A DNA stretch of 64,000 nucleotides from Devosia epidermidihirudinis (GCF_000971295.1 NZ_LANJ01000047.1:1-64000), one strand, 5' to 3'; shown: positions 36,054-49,544, numbered from the stretch's first letter. Numbers and translations are program-made. The notes: a model not told the origin generated them from the sequence alone.

Positions 36054-37320
36054 GGCTGATCGCTCCATCGCAGATATCATGGCCGAACTGGGCCAAAAGG
36101 CGCGCATCGGCGCTAAGGCACTGGCCATTGCCAGCCCCGAGCAGAAGCGGACCGCGCTGATCACGGCCGCTGGCGCCATCAATGCGCACCGCAAGAAGAT
36201 CCTGGCCGCCAATGCCAAGGATATGGAAGCGGCGCGTGACAAGGGCATTTCCAAGGCCTTTCTCGACCGTCTCGAACTCACCGATGCCCGCATCGATGGC
36301 ATTATCGACGCGGTAAGAACCATTGCCGAGCTGCCCGATCCGGTCGGCGCCACCATTGCCGAATGGGACCGCCCCAACGGGCTTCACATCGAGCGCGTGC
36401 GGACACCCCTTGGCGTTATCGGCGTCATCTTTGAGTCGCGCCCCAACGTCACGGCGGATGCCGGCGCGCTCTGCATCAAATCGGGCAATGCGGTGATTCT
36501 GCGCGGCGGCAGCGACAGCTTCCACTCCAGCCACGCTATCGTTGAATGCATGCTGGATGGCCTGCACCTGGCAGGTCTGCCCGTGGAATGCGTGCAGCTG
36601 GTGCCGACCACCGACCGCGCCGCCGTGGGCGAAATGCTCAAGGGCTTGAACGGCAATATCGACATCATCGTGCCCCGCGGCGGCAAGACGCTGGTGGCGC
36701 GCGTTCAGGACGAGGCCCGCGTGCCGGTCTTTGCGCACCTCGAAGGCATCGTTCACGTCTATATCGACAAATCGGCCGACCTCGAAAAGGCTGTGGCGGT
36801 CACGCTCAACGCCAAGATGCGCCGCACTGGGATTTGTGGCGCTGCCGAAACGCTGCTGGTGCACCAAGATGTGGTGACGACCCATCTCAAGCCCATTATC
36901 GAGGCGCTGATTGCCAAGGGCTGTGAAATTCGCGGCGATGCGACCGTGATGTCGTTGATTCCGACCGCCAAACCAGCAACCGAGCAGGATTGGCGCACCG
37001 AATACGAGGATGCGATCATCTCGGTGAAGATCGTCGAGAGCCTCGAGGCAGCAATCGCGCATATAGAGACCTATTCCAGCCACCACACCGAAGCGATCAT
37101 CGCCGAGGATCCTGCGGCGGTTGAGAAATTCTTCAACCAGATCGACAGCGCCATTCTCGTGCACAATGCTTCGACGCAGTTTGCCGATGGCGGCGAATTC
37201 GGCTTTGGTGGTGAAATCGGCATCGCCACCGGCAAGATGCATGCGCGCGGCCCGGTTGGCGTCGAGCAACTCACCAGTTTCAAATATCGCGTTCGCGGTA
37301 ACGGCCAGACGAGACCCTGA
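36040..37320 (+). CDS. proA: Gamma-glutamyl phosphate reductase
   Basis: 426 residues from the ATG at 36040. Family landmarks include [36 protein letters not shown] and the catalytic Cys in [13 protein letters not shown]. It reduces gamma-glutamyl phosphate with NADPH to glutamate semialdehyde, the second proline step. It directly follows and overlaps proB. Confidence 0.97.
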   Translation: MSLAEADRSIADIMAELGQKARIGAKALAIASPEQKRTALITAAGAINAHRKKILAANAKDMEAARDKGISKAFLDRLELTDARIDGIIDAVRTIAELPDPVGATIAEWDRPNGLHIERVRTPLGVIGVIFESRPNVTADAGALCIKSGNAVILRGGSDSFHSSHAIVECMLDGLHLAGLPVECVQLVPTTDRAAVGEMLKGLNGNIDIIVPRGGKTLVARVQDEARVPVFAHLEGIVHVYIDKSADLEKAVAVTLNAKMRRTGICGAAETLLVHQDVVTTHLKPIIEALIAKGCEIRGDATVMSLIPTAKPATEQDWRTEYEDAIISVKIVESLEAAIAHIETYSSHHTEAIIAEDPAAVEKFFNQIDSAILVHNASTQFADGGEFGFGGEIGIATGKMHARGPVGVEQLTSFKYRVRGNGQTRP

Positions 37321-37364
37321 CACTGACCCTGCGCCACCCCATCCGCATTCCAGGTATTACCGAA

Positions 37365-37964
37365 TTGCCGCCCTCCGGGACGGGAATGCGAATTGGGCTT
37401 TTCGGCGGGAGCTTCAACCCGATCCACGAGGGCCATGCACTGGTCATCGAGGAAACGCTGCGCCGGCTCGATCTCGATATGATCTGGGTGCTGGTGACGC
37501 CGGGCAATCCGCTCAAGGACCACAAGGAGCTGGCGCCGCTGGCTGAGCGCGTGATCGCCGCCCGCAAGCTGCTCAACAATCCGCGCGTCCGCGTCACCGG
37601 GTTTGAGGCCGCCCACGGCTTTACCTATACGTGGCAAACGCTGCGCTTCCTAACCACTGCCCTGCCCGACCGGCGTTTCGTCTGGATCATGGGTGCGGAC
37701 AATCTGGTGGATTTTCACCGCTGGCAGCGTTGGCGCGATATCGCCGAAATGCTGCCCATGGCGGTCTATGTCCGCCCCGGCTCCGGTCGGCGTGCGCCCG
37801 TCTCGCAGGCGGCCTCGGCGCTGTCGCGCTACCGGGTCGATGAGGACGACGCAACCCGCCTCGCCCTGCTGCCACCACCCGCCTGGGTCTACCTTCACGG
37901 CCGCCAATCCCCCCTCTCCTCATCGGCGATTAGGGCAAGACGGCAACATGGTAACCCAAAATGA
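37365..37964 (+). CDS. nadD: Nicotinate-nucleotide adenylyltransferase
   Basis: 199 residues from a TTG at 37365; an ATG at 37386 (192 residues) is equally possible. IGLFGGSFNPIHEGH is the nucleotidyltransferase signature with the HxGH-type motif, and PLSSSAIRA is the SSTxIR motif. It adenylates nicotinate mononucleotide in NAD synthesis. The gene lies between proA and rsfS, the usual rhizobial order. Confidence 0.95.
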   Translation: MPPSGTGMRIGLFGGSFNPIHEGHALVIEETLRRLDLDMIWVLVTPGNPLKDHKELAPLAERVIAARKLLNNPRVRVTGFEAAHGFTYTWQTLRFLTTALPDRRFVWIMGADNLVDFHRWQRWRDIAEMLPMAVYVRPGSGRRAPVSQAASALSRYRVDEDDATRLALLPPPAWVYLHGRQSPLSSSAIRARRQHGNPK

Positions 37965-38141
37965 CGCCCAATCTTGCGAAAGTGTCACCAAAGGCGCATA
38001 TTGGTGGTGTGTGATGATAGTCACCAGAACAGGAACTGACTGCTTGCCGTTTGAAAAGACGCCTGCACATTCCGATCAACAACCAAGGATGCTGATCCCT
38101 CGCATGACCCATGCACGCGCATGGGCGGAAGGCCTTTGCTA
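37965..38141 (+). promoter_or_regulatory. 177-bp leader before rsfS with two dyads
   Basis: CACCAA (37986-37991) and TTGGTG (38001-38006) form a spaced dyad. CCCATGC (38108-38114) pairs perfectly with GCATGGG (38119-38125) around ACGC, immediately before the GGAAGG ribosome site (38127-38132). The second could affect rsfS translation. Otherwise nothing is recognised here. Confidence 0.4.
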
Positions 38142-38534
38142 ATGGCCTCGCTGCCCGAGAACACAATCACCCCGTCCGATGCCCCTAAGGTCGCCGCGGA
38201 ACGCCCCATGATCGACGTGATCCTTGAATGCCTTGACGATGCCAAGGCCGAGGAGACCATTGCCGTTGACATCATCGGCAAGTCCTCGCTCGCCGACCAC
38301 ATGGTCGTTACCTCCGGTCGTAGCCAGCGCCATGTCGGCGCCGTTGCCGACCAGCTGGTGAATGCCCTGCGTGAGGCCGGCTTTGGCAAGCCCCGCATTG
38401 AAGGCCTGCCCCATTGCGACTGGGTGCTGGTCGATGCTGGCGACGTTATCGTCCACATCTTCCGCCCCGAAGTGCGCGAGTTCTACAACATCGAAAAGAT
38501 GTGGCAGGCTGACTTCGCCGCTGACGCCAACTAA
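38142..38534 (+). CDS. rsfS: Ribosome silencing factor RsfS
   Basis: 130 residues from the ATG at 38142, with GGAAGG nine bases upstream; an ATG at 38121 is less likely. Conserved RsfS features: ILECLDDAKAEETIAVDIIGKSSLADHMVVTSGRSQRHV and DWVLVDAGDVIVHIF, ending YNIEKMW. It binds L14 and stops the subunits joining in poor conditions. rlmH follows within 10 bases. Confidence 0.95.
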   Translation: MASLPENTITPSDAPKVAAERPMIDVILECLDDAKAEETIAVDIIGKSSLADHMVVTSGRSQRHVGAVADQLVNALREAGFGKPRIEGLPHCDWVLVDAGDVIVHIFRPEVREFYNIEKMWQADFAADAN

Positions 38535-38543
38535 GTCAGCGAC

Positions 38544-39026
38544 ATGCGGATAACCATCGCGGCCATTGGCCGGATGAAGGCCGGGCCTGAACGTGAAATG
38601 GTGGCGCGCTATCTCGATCGCGCCATCGGCGGCGGTAAGCCGCTGGCCCTGACGGGCTTCGACGTTATTGAACTCCCCGAATCGCGCAGCACATCCTCGG
38701 CCAGCCGCAAGGCTGACGAGGCTAAAGCGCTGCGCGCCGCCTTGCCCGAGGGCATCATCGTGGCGCTCGATGAGCGCGGCAAATCTATCGGGTCAGAACC
38801 CTTTGCCAAACAGATCGGCCGCTGGCGCGATGATGGTCGCCCCGCCGCCAGCTTCATTATTGGTGGCGCCGACGGGATCGACCCGGCCTTTGTGCAGGCC
38901 GCCGATCTGGTTCTGAGCTTTTCGCCCATGGTGTGGCCGCATCAACTGGTGCGTATCATGCTGGCCGAACAACTTTACCGCACAACCACCATATTGTCCG
39001 GGCACCCCTACCACCGGGGCGACTAG
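38544..39026 (+). CDS. rlmH: 23S rRNA pseudouridine-1915 N3-methyltransferase
   Basis: 160 residues. The SPOUT knot region reads FIIGGADGIDP, and the C-terminus VWPHQLVRIMLAEQLYRTTTILSGHPYHRGD is diagnostic of RlmH. It methylates pseudouridine 1915 in helix 69 using SAM. Co-transcribed with rsfS. Confidence 0.97.
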   Translation: MRITIAAIGRMKAGPEREMVARYLDRAIGGGKPLALTGFDVIELPESRSTSSASRKADEAKALRAALPEGIIVALDERGKSIGSEPFAKQIGRWRDDGRPAASFIIGGADGIDPAFVQAADLVLSFSPMVWPHQLVRIMLAEQLYRTTTILSGHPYHRGD

Positions 39027-39132
39027 GCTGAACCGATCACATCATGGTTAAGCAACGTTAACCTGTGGTTTGCAGGCGCTTTGCTATGGTGGCCCGCAAT
39101 GATTCGGGTGCGCGGCCCGTGCTGGAGTGGTC

Positions 39133-40458
39133 ATGGCAGTGAGGCCGGGCAAGAAACTGGGATTGATACTGGCCGGGGCCCTCCTCGCCAGCGCAACGGC
39201 CCTGCCCTTGCACGCCCAGACCGAGACGGTAACGCCGGAGGCGGCGCCAGCTGCGGCGCCCACGACCAATGAGCAGGATTTGGCGACGGTTGAGGCCTCG
39301 CTCGATCTCAGCCAGGAGCGCATCGACCAACTCAAGGCCGAGATTGCCGAGCTCGAAGGCGATCGCACCAAGCAGAACGCCGCCCTGATCGCCGCCGCCC
39401 AGCGCGTCAAGCTCGCCGAAATCGAGGTCGCCGACGTCGAAGACCGTCTGTCCGAGCTGATTGTGTCCGAGCTTGAAGTGCGCGGACGTCTGGACGGGGC
39501 CGACGCGGAAATCGCCAATGTGCTGGCCGCGCTCGAGCGCATCTCCCTCAATCCGCCTCCGGCGCTGATCGTTGATCCCGACGACGCTCTGGGGTCGGCT
39601 CGTTCGGCCATTCTGATCGCAGCGATTGCCCCGCAACTGCGCGCGAAGGCCGACGCCGTGACCGCCGACCTCAAGGCGCTGACAGATATCAAGACGGCCG
39701 CGCTCGCCGAAGAGGCGACACTCAAGGCCAACCATTCTGTGCTCGAAGAAGAGCAGCTGCGCATCGCGACGCTGATTGCCGCCCGCAAGCAAGGGATCAG
39801 CGTCCGCACCGCCGAGCTGGATGCCGAGGTGCAGGAAGCGGTCGCCCTTGCCGCGCGCGCCACCACGCTCAAGGAACTGGTGGATGCACTCTCATCGCGG
39901 GTGAACTCCGTCTCGACCGCGGCCGCCGCGTCGGACGCGTCGAACGATCCCAATGCGATCCAGCTCTCGCCTGAGGCCGTGCATCTGGCGCTGTCCAACA
40001 GCGCACGCACCGAGCCCGGCATCCCCTTCAGCGCCGCCAAGGGCTATCTGACCATTCCCGCCAATGGCACCAATGTGGTCAATTACGGCTCGAGCGACGG
40101 CTTTGGTGGCATCAGCCATGGCATTTCGCTGGTCACCCGCGCCGATGCGCAGGTGGTGTCTCCAGCCGATGGCTGGGTGCTGTATAAGGGCCCTTACCTC
40201 AATTACGGCCAAATCATCATTCTCAATACGGGGCAGAGTTACACGACCCTGCTGGCTGGGCTTGATTCCGTGACGGTCGATATCGGCCAGTTCGTGCAGA
40301 TGGGTGAACCCCTGGGCACCATGGGATCACGGACAAGTGGGCGCACCGTCACCACCAATGCTGGAAACGACCAGCCGACCCTTTATATTGAACTCCGCCA
40401 TAACAATCAGCCCGTCGACCCAACCGGATGGTGGGCCGCCAATCAACAGACTGGATAG
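39133..40458 (+). CDS. envC: Murein hydrolase activator, EnvC/M23 family
   Basis: 441 residues from the ATG at 39133 with GGAG five bases upstream. A signal peptide (LGLILAGALLASATALPLHA) is followed by a long coiled coil (about 45-270, full of Glu/Ala/Leu heptads) and a C-terminal LytM/M23 domain (about 315-440; GISHGISLVTR, YIELRHNNQPVDPTGWW). The M23 zinc ligands look incomplete, as in EnvC, which activates amidases rather than cutting itself. Precedes the ctpA protease gene by 7 bases, an order conserved in alphaproteobacteria. Confidence 0.88.
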   Translation: MAVRPGKKLGLILAGALLASATALPLHAQTETVTPEAAPAAAPTTNEQDLATVEASLDLSQERIDQLKAEIAELEGDRTKQNAALIAAAQRVKLAEIEVADVEDRLSELIVSELEVRGRLDGADAEIANVLAALERISLNPPPALIVDPDDALGSARSAILIAAIAPQLRAKADAVTADLKALTDIKTAALAEEATLKANHSVLEEEQLRIATLIAARKQGISVRTAELDAEVQEAVALAARATTLKELVDALSSRVNSVSTAAAASDASNDPNAIQLSPEAVHLALSNSARTEPGIPFSAAKGYLTIPANGTNVVNYGSSDGFGGISHGISLVTRADAQVVSPADGWVLYKGPYLNYGQIIILNTGQSYTTLLAGLDSVTVDIGQFVQMGEPLGTMGSRTSGRTVTTNAGNDQPTLYIELRHNNQPVDPTGWWAANQQTG

Positions 40459-40465
40459 AACCCCG

Positions 40466-41911
40466 ATGCGCTTTACCACCCTTCGCGCAGCTGCCGTGAC
40501 GCTGGCCCTGCTGGCACCGGGTTCCCTGCTCTATGCGCAGGAAGAACCCGCTCCTGTACCGGCCGAGGAAACGCCCCTGCCGAACCCGGATCAGGCCCCA
40601 CCGGCCGACATCGCACCGGGTGGCGAAGCGCCAGAGCCAACGGCCGAAGAATCCGCCGCCAAGCCGCGCGATCCGCTGGAGATCTATGCGGACCTCAACC
40701 TGTTTGGCGAAATCTTCGACCGCATCCGCGCCGAATATGTCGATCCGCCAGATGAGCAGGAGCTGATCCGGGCCGCCATCCAGGGCATGCTGACCTCGCT
40801 TGATCCCCATTCCGGCTATCTGCCGCCGACCGACTACAACGACACCCGCGAGGATATCTCGGGCGAGTTCGGCGGTCTGGGCATTGAAGTCACCATGGAA
40901 GATGGTGTGGTCAAGGTGGTCTCGCCCATCGACGACACCCCCGCCGCCAAGGCCGGCATTCTGGCCAATGACTTGATCGTGCAGATCGATGGCACCTCCA
41001 TTCAGGGCCAGAGCCTGGACGATTCCGTCGCCAAGATGCGCGGCAAGATCGGCACCTCGGTCAAGATCACCGTGGTCCGTGAAGGCGTGCCCGATCCGAT
41101 CGATTTCGAACTGACCCGCGCCACGATTGCTATGCGTGCCGTGCGCTGGTCGATGGAAGGTGGCGCAGAAGAAGGCACCGGTGACGTCGCCCTGATCCGT
41201 CTGTCGCGCTTCTCCGAGCAGGCCTTTGTCGGCATCCAGAAGGCCATCAAGGACATTTATGCCGAGCGTAAGGGCGTGGCGCCCAAGGGCATCATCCTTG
41301 ATCTGCGCAACAACCCAGGCGGTCTGGTCGATCAGTCGGTCTATGTTGCCGACGCCTTCCTCAAGCAGGGCGCGGTTGTGCTGACCCGTGGCCGTATCGC
41401 CGAGGAAAGCGCCCGCTATGACGCCCAGCCCGACGCACTCGATGCGCTGATCGCTGACGTGCCGCTGATCGTGCTGATCAATGGTGGTTCGGCCTCCGCG
41501 TCCGAAATCGTCGCTGGTGCCCTGCAGGACCACAAGCGCGCCACCATCGTGGGCACGCGCTCGTTCGGAAAGGGTTCGGTCCAGTCGATCATCTCGCTTG
41601 GCCCCGATGGCGCCATGCGCCTGACCACTGCGCGTTACTACACGCCGAACAACCGGTCGATCCAGGCCCTCGGCATCACTCCTGATATCGAGATCAAGCA
41701 GACCGTTCCGCCTGAATTCCAGGGTCGTGACGAGATCATTGGTGAAGCCGGTCTTGCCGGGCACATCAAGATTGAAGGCCAGGAAGAAACCACGGTTGGT
41801 TCCTCCGTCTATGTCCCTGCCGAAAAGGCAGACGATGCGCAGCTGCAATACGCCATCGGCCTGATCGACGGCAAAGAGACCAACCCGGCCTATCCTGCCA
41901 AGGCCGAGTAA
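40466..41911 (+). CDS. ctpA: C-terminal processing peptidase (S41, CtpA)
   Basis: 481 residues from the ATG at 40466, giving the signal peptide MRFTTLRAAAVTLALLAPGS and then YAQEEP. A Pro/Ala-rich linker precedes a PDZ domain (about 135-215; FGGLGIEVTMEDG) and the S41 protease domain. The Ser/Lys dyad lies in GGSASASEIVAG and FGKGSVQSI. Such enzymes trim periplasmic proteins and wall hydrolases; in the CtpA-EnvC context this fits control of wall cleavage. Confidence 0.95.
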   Translation: MRFTTLRAAAVTLALLAPGSLLYAQEEPAPVPAEETPLPNPDQAPPADIAPGGEAPEPTAEESAAKPRDPLEIYADLNLFGEIFDRIRAEYVDPPDEQELIRAAIQGMLTSLDPHSGYLPPTDYNDTREDISGEFGGLGIEVTMEDGVVKVVSPIDDTPAAKAGILANDLIVQIDGTSIQGQSLDDSVAKMRGKIGTSVKITVVREGVPDPIDFELTRATIAMRAVRWSMEGGAEEGTGDVALIRLSRFSEQAFVGIQKAIKDIYAERKGVAPKGIILDLRNNPGGLVDQSVYVADAFLKQGAVVLTRGRIAEESARYDAQPDALDALIADVPLIVLINGGSASASEIVAGALQDHKRATIVGTRSFGKGSVQSIISLGPDGAMRLTTARYYTPNNRSIQALGITPDIEIKQTVPPEFQGRDEIIGEAGLAGHIKIEGQEETTVGSSVYVPAEKADDAQLQYAIGLIDGKETNPAYPAKAE

Positions 41912-41940
41912 TCAGCGGTTTGGCTGTGTTATGAAATTGT

Positions 41941-41981
41941 GGGGGCGAGGCGGCTGATTCGCTGCCTCGCCCCCTTTCTTT
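41941..41981 (+). terminator. Rho-independent terminator after ctpA
   Basis: GGGGGCGAGGC (41941-41951) pairs perfectly with GCCTCGCCCCC (41964-41974), followed by TTTCTTT. Confidence 0.9.
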
Positions 41982-42010
41982 GGACGCCATTGGCACGGGA
42001 CAGATAAGCT

Positions 42011-43126
42011 ATGGCCGATGATCTGAGCACCCCGCTGACCGGGCGTAAGGGCAAGCCGGGCGCCAAGCGCCACCTGCCCATTGCACGCAGTCTGTTTGCC
42101 CTTCTGGCGCTCATCGGCGGCGCGTTTGCGCTGCGTCTCATCCTGGTCGATGATCCCGAGGGCGGTCGTCCCAGCCAGGAGGCCTCGGTCGCCTCAACCC
42201 GCAGCAACAATGCCGTTGCCAGCGCGGTCGCCAATGGTCCCGTCACCATCACCGCCGACCCACAGCAATACAACGCCGATGGCTCGGTCGCGGCGATTGC
42301 ACCGACCGGGAGTGGTGCTGCTGGCCTGCCCGATATCTACGGCGCGCTGCCCGACCTCAGCGAGGAAACCAGCGATGGTCCGATCCCGCGCATGGGCGCA
42401 TCGGGCCTGACGCCCTTTGCTGCCTATGCCCGCCCGGCCAGCGCTGCTGCGGCCAGCGGCAAACCTATGGTGGCCATCATCGTCACCGGCCTTGGCATCA
42501 ACGAGCAGGGCTCGATGGACGCTATCGACCAGCTGCCCGAAGACGTGACATTGGCCTTTGCCCCCTATGGCAAGACGCTGGACCGGACCGTCTCGGCCGC
42601 CAGGGCCGATGGGCACGAAGTGCTGCTCGAAGTGCCGCTGGAGCCGTTTGACTATCCACAGAACGACCCTGGCCCGCAGACGCTGCTGACCGGCGACGCG
42701 CCCCGCGCCAATATCGACAAGTTGTTCTGGCTGATGTCGCGGTTTGGCGGCTATGCCGGCATTATCAACAATATGGGCGCGCGCTTCACCGCATCGGCCG
42801 CAGACTTTTCCCCCATCATGGAAGAACTCGGCGCACGCGGTCTGGGCTATATCGACGATGGCTCGTCCAATCGCTCGGTAGCGCCGCAGCTGGCGGCCAA
42901 TAACAAGGTGCCGTTTTCGCGCGCTGATACGATGATCGACACCAATCCGTCGCGGGCATCCATTCTGGCAGCGCTTGCCAGCCTTGAGACAAAGGCGATG
43001 GAGAATGGCCAGGCAATCGGTATTGTCAGTGCATTGCCTATCTCCGTCACTGCGGTGACCGAATGGGCCAATGAACTTGCAGCCAAGGGCATCGTGCTGG
43101 TCCCGGCCAGTGCCCTGATGAAATAG
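42011..43126 (+). CDS. Divergent polysaccharide deacetylase family protein (COG2861, YibQ-like)
   Basis: 371 residues. One N-terminal transmembrane segment (about 27-48, SLFALLALIGGAFALRLILV), a Ser/Ala/Gly-rich linker, then a deacetylase-like barrel from about 155: MVAIIVTGLGINEQGSMDAIDQLP, VTLAFAPYG, VLLEVPLEPFDYPQNDPGP, GYIDDGSSNRSVA. The family is often next to ctpA and envC and lacks some catalytic residues of NodB deacetylases. Function is not established; a cell-wall role is inferred from context. Confidence 0.88.
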   Translation: MADDLSTPLTGRKGKPGAKRHLPIARSLFALLALIGGAFALRLILVDDPEGGRPSQEASVASTRSNNAVASAVANGPVTITADPQQYNADGSVAAIAPTGSGAAGLPDIYGALPDLSEETSDGPIPRMGASGLTPFAAYARPASAAAASGKPMVAIIVTGLGINEQGSMDAIDQLPEDVTLAFAPYGKTLDRTVSAARADGHEVLLEVPLEPFDYPQNDPGPQTLLTGDAPRANIDKLFWLMSRFGGYAGIINNMGARFTASAADFSPIMEELGARGLGYIDDGSSNRSVAPQLAANNKVPFSRADTMIDTNPSRASILAALASLETKAMENGQAIGIVSALPISVTAVTEWANELAAKGIVLVPASALMK

Positions 43127-43138
43127 AGATTCAGTGCC

Positions 43139-43660
43139 ATGGTCGATCGTGAAACCCTGCCCTATCGCGACTGCGTTGGCGTCGCCGTCTTCAACCAGCA
43201 GGGTGAGGTCTTCATCGGTCGACGCAAGGCCGATGACAACTCGGACGACACCTCCGAGGTTGATGCGCCCTGGCAGATGCCGCAGGGTGGCATAGACAAG
43301 GGCGAGGACCCGCTGAAGGCCGCGCTGCGGGAACTGCACGAAGAAACCAATATCACCTCTGTGAGCCTGCTCGCTGAGGCCCCAGAGTGGATCTACTATG
43401 ATCTCCCCGATGAAGCGCTCGGCATTGCGCTCAAGGGCAAGTATCGTGGGCAGCGCCAGCGTTGGTTCGCCTTTGCCTTTACCGGCCATGAGAGCGAAAT
43501 CAATGTCACTGCACCCGGTGGCGGCAAGTTCCCCGCCGAGTTCGATGCCTGGCGCTGGGAAAAGCTGGGCAATACACCCGACCTGATCGTCGCGTTCAAA
43601 AAGCAGGCCTACGAAAAAATCGTCGAGGCCTTCCGCGATATCCCGGAGCGGTTTATCTAG
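43139..43660 (+). CDS. rppH: RNA pyrophosphohydrolase RppH (Nudix)
   Basis: 173 residues. Complete Nudix box GGIDKGEDPLKAALRELHEE then TNI, with the RppH N-terminus LPYRDCVGVAVFNQQGEVFIGRR and RWFAFAFTG. It removes pyrophosphate from the 5' end of mRNAs and starts their decay. Twelve bases after the deacetylase-like gene and six before the racemase gene, so probably one transcript. Confidence 0.95.
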   Translation: MVDRETLPYRDCVGVAVFNQQGEVFIGRRKADDNSDDTSEVDAPWQMPQGGIDKGEDPLKAALRELHEETNITSVSLLAEAPEWIYYDLPDEALGIALKGKYRGQRQRWFAFAFTGHESEINVTAPGGGKFPAEFDAWRWEKLGNTPDLIVAFKKQAYEKIVEAFRDIPERFI

Positions 43661-43665
43661 GACTA

Positions 43666-44352
43666 ATGCGAACCATCGGTCTTATCGGCGGCATGAGCTG
43701 GGAATCAACGGCCCACTATTACCGCGTCATCAATCAAGAAACCGCGGCCCGCCTTGGCGGCCTGCACTCTGCGCCATTGATCGTTCACTCGGTCGACTTC
43801 GCCCCGATTGCCGAAATGCAGTCTGCGGGTGACTGGGAGGGCGCGGGCCGGCAGTTGGCTGAGATTGCAAAGGGCCTCGAGAAGGCCGGGGCCGAGGTCG
43901 TCGGCCTTGCCACCAACACCATGCACATCGTTGCCGACATCATTACGGCAGGGCTCAATATCCCCTTCGTGCATATTGGTGATCCGACCAGCGACGCGCT
44001 GCTCGGCGACGGCTTTAAAACCGTCGGCCTCCTGGGCACCCGCTTCACCATGGAGTTGCCGTTCTATCGCGAGCGGCTCGAATCACGGGGCCTCGCCGTA
44101 CTGGTTCCCGAGATCGATCGAACGAATCTCAATGGGATTATCTACGAGGAACTGTGCCGGGGCATCGTGCGCGAGGAATCCCGCCGCACCTATGTCACCG
44201 CCATCGAGCGGCTGCAGGCGCGCGGGGCGGAAGCGGTGATTCTTGGGTGCACCGAGATTGCCATGCTGATCGACGATTCCAACAGCCCCATCCCGGTCTA
44301 TGACACGACCGATCTCCACGCCAAGGCCCTGGTTTCGGCAGCGCTGGCTTAA
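43666..44352 (+). CDS. Aspartate/glutamate racemase family protein (YgeA-like)
   Basis: 228 residues. N-terminus IGLIGGMSWESTAHYYRVINQ is the YgeA signature. The first active-site position reads LATNTMH, with Thr where two-cysteine racemases have Cys, while the second Cys is present in ILGCTEIAML. I recall that E. coli YgeA also uses a Thr/Cys pair, so it may well be active. It would interconvert L- and D-aspartate or glutamate. Last gene before the terminators facing the atp operon. Confidence 0.85.
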   Translation: MRTIGLIGGMSWESTAHYYRVINQETAARLGGLHSAPLIVHSVDFAPIAEMQSAGDWEGAGRQLAEIAKGLEKAGAEVVGLATNTMHIVADIITAGLNIPFVHIGDPTSDALLGDGFKTVGLLGTRFTMELPFYRERLESRGLAVLVPEIDRTNLNGIIYEELCRGIVREESRRTYVTAIERLQARGAEAVILGCTEIAMLIDDSNSPIPVYDTTDLHAKALVSAALA

Positions 44353-44408
44353 GGCCCGCCATCTGGTTGGTCATCCTCCGGTTCTTCGCTTCCCAGACTT
44401 AAGAAACG

Positions 44409-44429
44409 CCCTCGGGTCGCGCCCGAGGG
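44409..44429. repeat. REP-like palindrome after the racemase gene
   Basis: CCCTCGGG (44409-44416) and CCCGAGGG (44422-44429) around TCGCG, ending in GGTGAC. It resembles the CTCGGG-CCCGAG palindromic repeats common between genes of Rhizobiales. No T-run follows. Confidence 0.6.
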
Positions 44430-44471
44430 TGACGACTAAGAGAGTCGAGCTGGACGTTGCACCCCACAAAC

Positions 44472-44504
44472 AAAAAACCCCGCCGGCACTGCCAGCGGGG
44501 TTTT
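44472..44504 (-). terminator. Terminator of the atp operon
   Basis: On the minus strand AACCCCGCTGGC pairs with GCCGGCGGGGTT, followed by TTTTTTG. The plus strand also gives TTTT (44501-44504), so it could stop the converging racemase transcript as well. Confidence 0.9.
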
Positions 44505-44525
44505 GAAATTGCTTTTCGTCCGGGG

Positions 44526-44951
44526 TTAGTGGACGTGGGCCCCGTTGAGCTGACCGGCTTCGAGAGCCAGGTTCAAAAGGCCGCTGACGAATTCCTGCGC
44601 GTAGGACTTGGCTTCTGGCGTTGCCGCCGAGGCCAGTTCCGCTTCAGCAGCCTTGATCTGGGCTGCCAGGTCCGCGTGGTCGAATTCGGAATATGGCGCA
44701 GACTGCTCGGCCAGAATGGTCAGACCTTCTGGCGATACGTCGGCAAAGCCACCCTTGACGAAGAAAATCTCGTCACGGCCGTTCAGGCCATTCACGGTGA
44801 TGAAACCGGGACGCAGCGTCGTCATGAACGGCGCATGGTCGAACATCACGGTGAAGTAGCCTTCGGTGCCCGGTACCGTCACCGAGGTCACGACTTCCGA
44901 CAGCACCAGCCGCTCGGGCGACACAATCTCGATCTTGAGGCCTTCAGCCAT
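44526..44951 (-). CDS. atpC: F1 ATP synthase epsilon subunit
   Basis: 141 residues. Conserved epsilon pattern: KIEIVSPERLVLSEVVTSVTVPGTEGYFTVMFDHAPFMTTLRPG, then the C-terminal helical pair. It links the rotor to the catalytic head and inhibits ATP hydrolysis. Last gene of the operon atpHAGDC, 64 bases after atpD. Confidence 0.96.
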   Translation of the reverse strand: MAEGLKIEIVSPERLVLSEVVTSVTVPGTEGYFTVMFDHAPFMTTLRPGFITVNGLNGRDEIFFVKGGFADVSPEGLTILAEQSAPYSEFDHADLAAQIKAAEAELASAATPEAKSYAQEFVSGLLNLALEAGQLNGAHVH

Positions 44952-45015
44952 GTTCTTGGTCCCTTAAGGAAGGAGAAGGGCCTGCCGCGCACGGCAGACC
45001 CGGATATTGGAAAGC

Positions 45016-47363
<2,348 letters not shown>

Positions 47364-47447
47364 GGTGCTGTGCGCTCCTTATGGGGCCTTCGGAGCGTGA
47401 CCGGCGAAAGGGAGAACCCTTCCGCCTTATGTCACGCGACTACTTCA

Positions 47448-48983
<1,536 letters not shown>

Positions 48984-49544
48984 TTATCCGACCTCTTTCA
49001 TAGCGATCTTCATCGCGGTCAATTTCGTCTTGAGTGAACTGTCGATCATCTGCGAACCGACCTTCACCTGAAGGCCACCGATCAGCGAGGGATCAACGAA
49101 TTGGTTGAGCGTGACCGTCTTGCCGATCTTGCCCTTGAGCGTCTCTGCGAGCGCCTTTGCCTGGTCGGCATTGAGCGGAGCCGCCGAGGTCACGTCTGCG
49201 GTGACTTCACCACGCGCTGCCGCAGCCAGATCACGGAACGCCACAATGATCGCGTCGAGTGCGAACAGGCGGCCATTCCGGGCGATAAGGCGGAGGACGT
49301 TTGCCACAAGACCGTTGGTCTTGGACTTGGCGAGCAGCGCATCGAGCGCCTTGGCCTTTTCGTCGGTGGTGATCACCGGCGACCGCAGGAAGCTCGCAAA
49401 GTCAGCGCTCTCCCCGATCAGGCGGGAGACGTCGGAAAGCGACGTCTCGACCGATGCCAATTGGTTCTCGCTCTCGGCAAGGTCGAACAACGCCGACGCA
49501 TATGGCCGGGCGATGTGGGTAAGCACTGAATTCTGCGCTGCCAA
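48984..49544 (-). CDS. atpH: F1 ATP synthase delta subunit
   Basis: 186 residues. Stator (OSCP) pattern: ARPYASALFDLAESENQL at the N-terminus and the C-terminal VDPSLIGGLQVKVGSQMIDSSLKTKL. It joins the head to the peripheral stalk. First gene of the operon; the Fo genes are not in this window, as is usual for alphaproteobacteria. Confidence 0.97.
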   Translation of the reverse strand: MAAQNSVLTHIARPYASALFDLAESENQLASVETSLSDVSRLIGESADFASFLRSPVITTDEKAKALDALLAKSKTNGLVANVLRLIARNGRLFALDAIIVAFRDLAAAARGEVTADVTSAAPLNADQAKALAETLKGKIGKTVTLNQFVDPSLIGGLQVKVGSQMIDSSLKTKLTAMKIAMKEVG

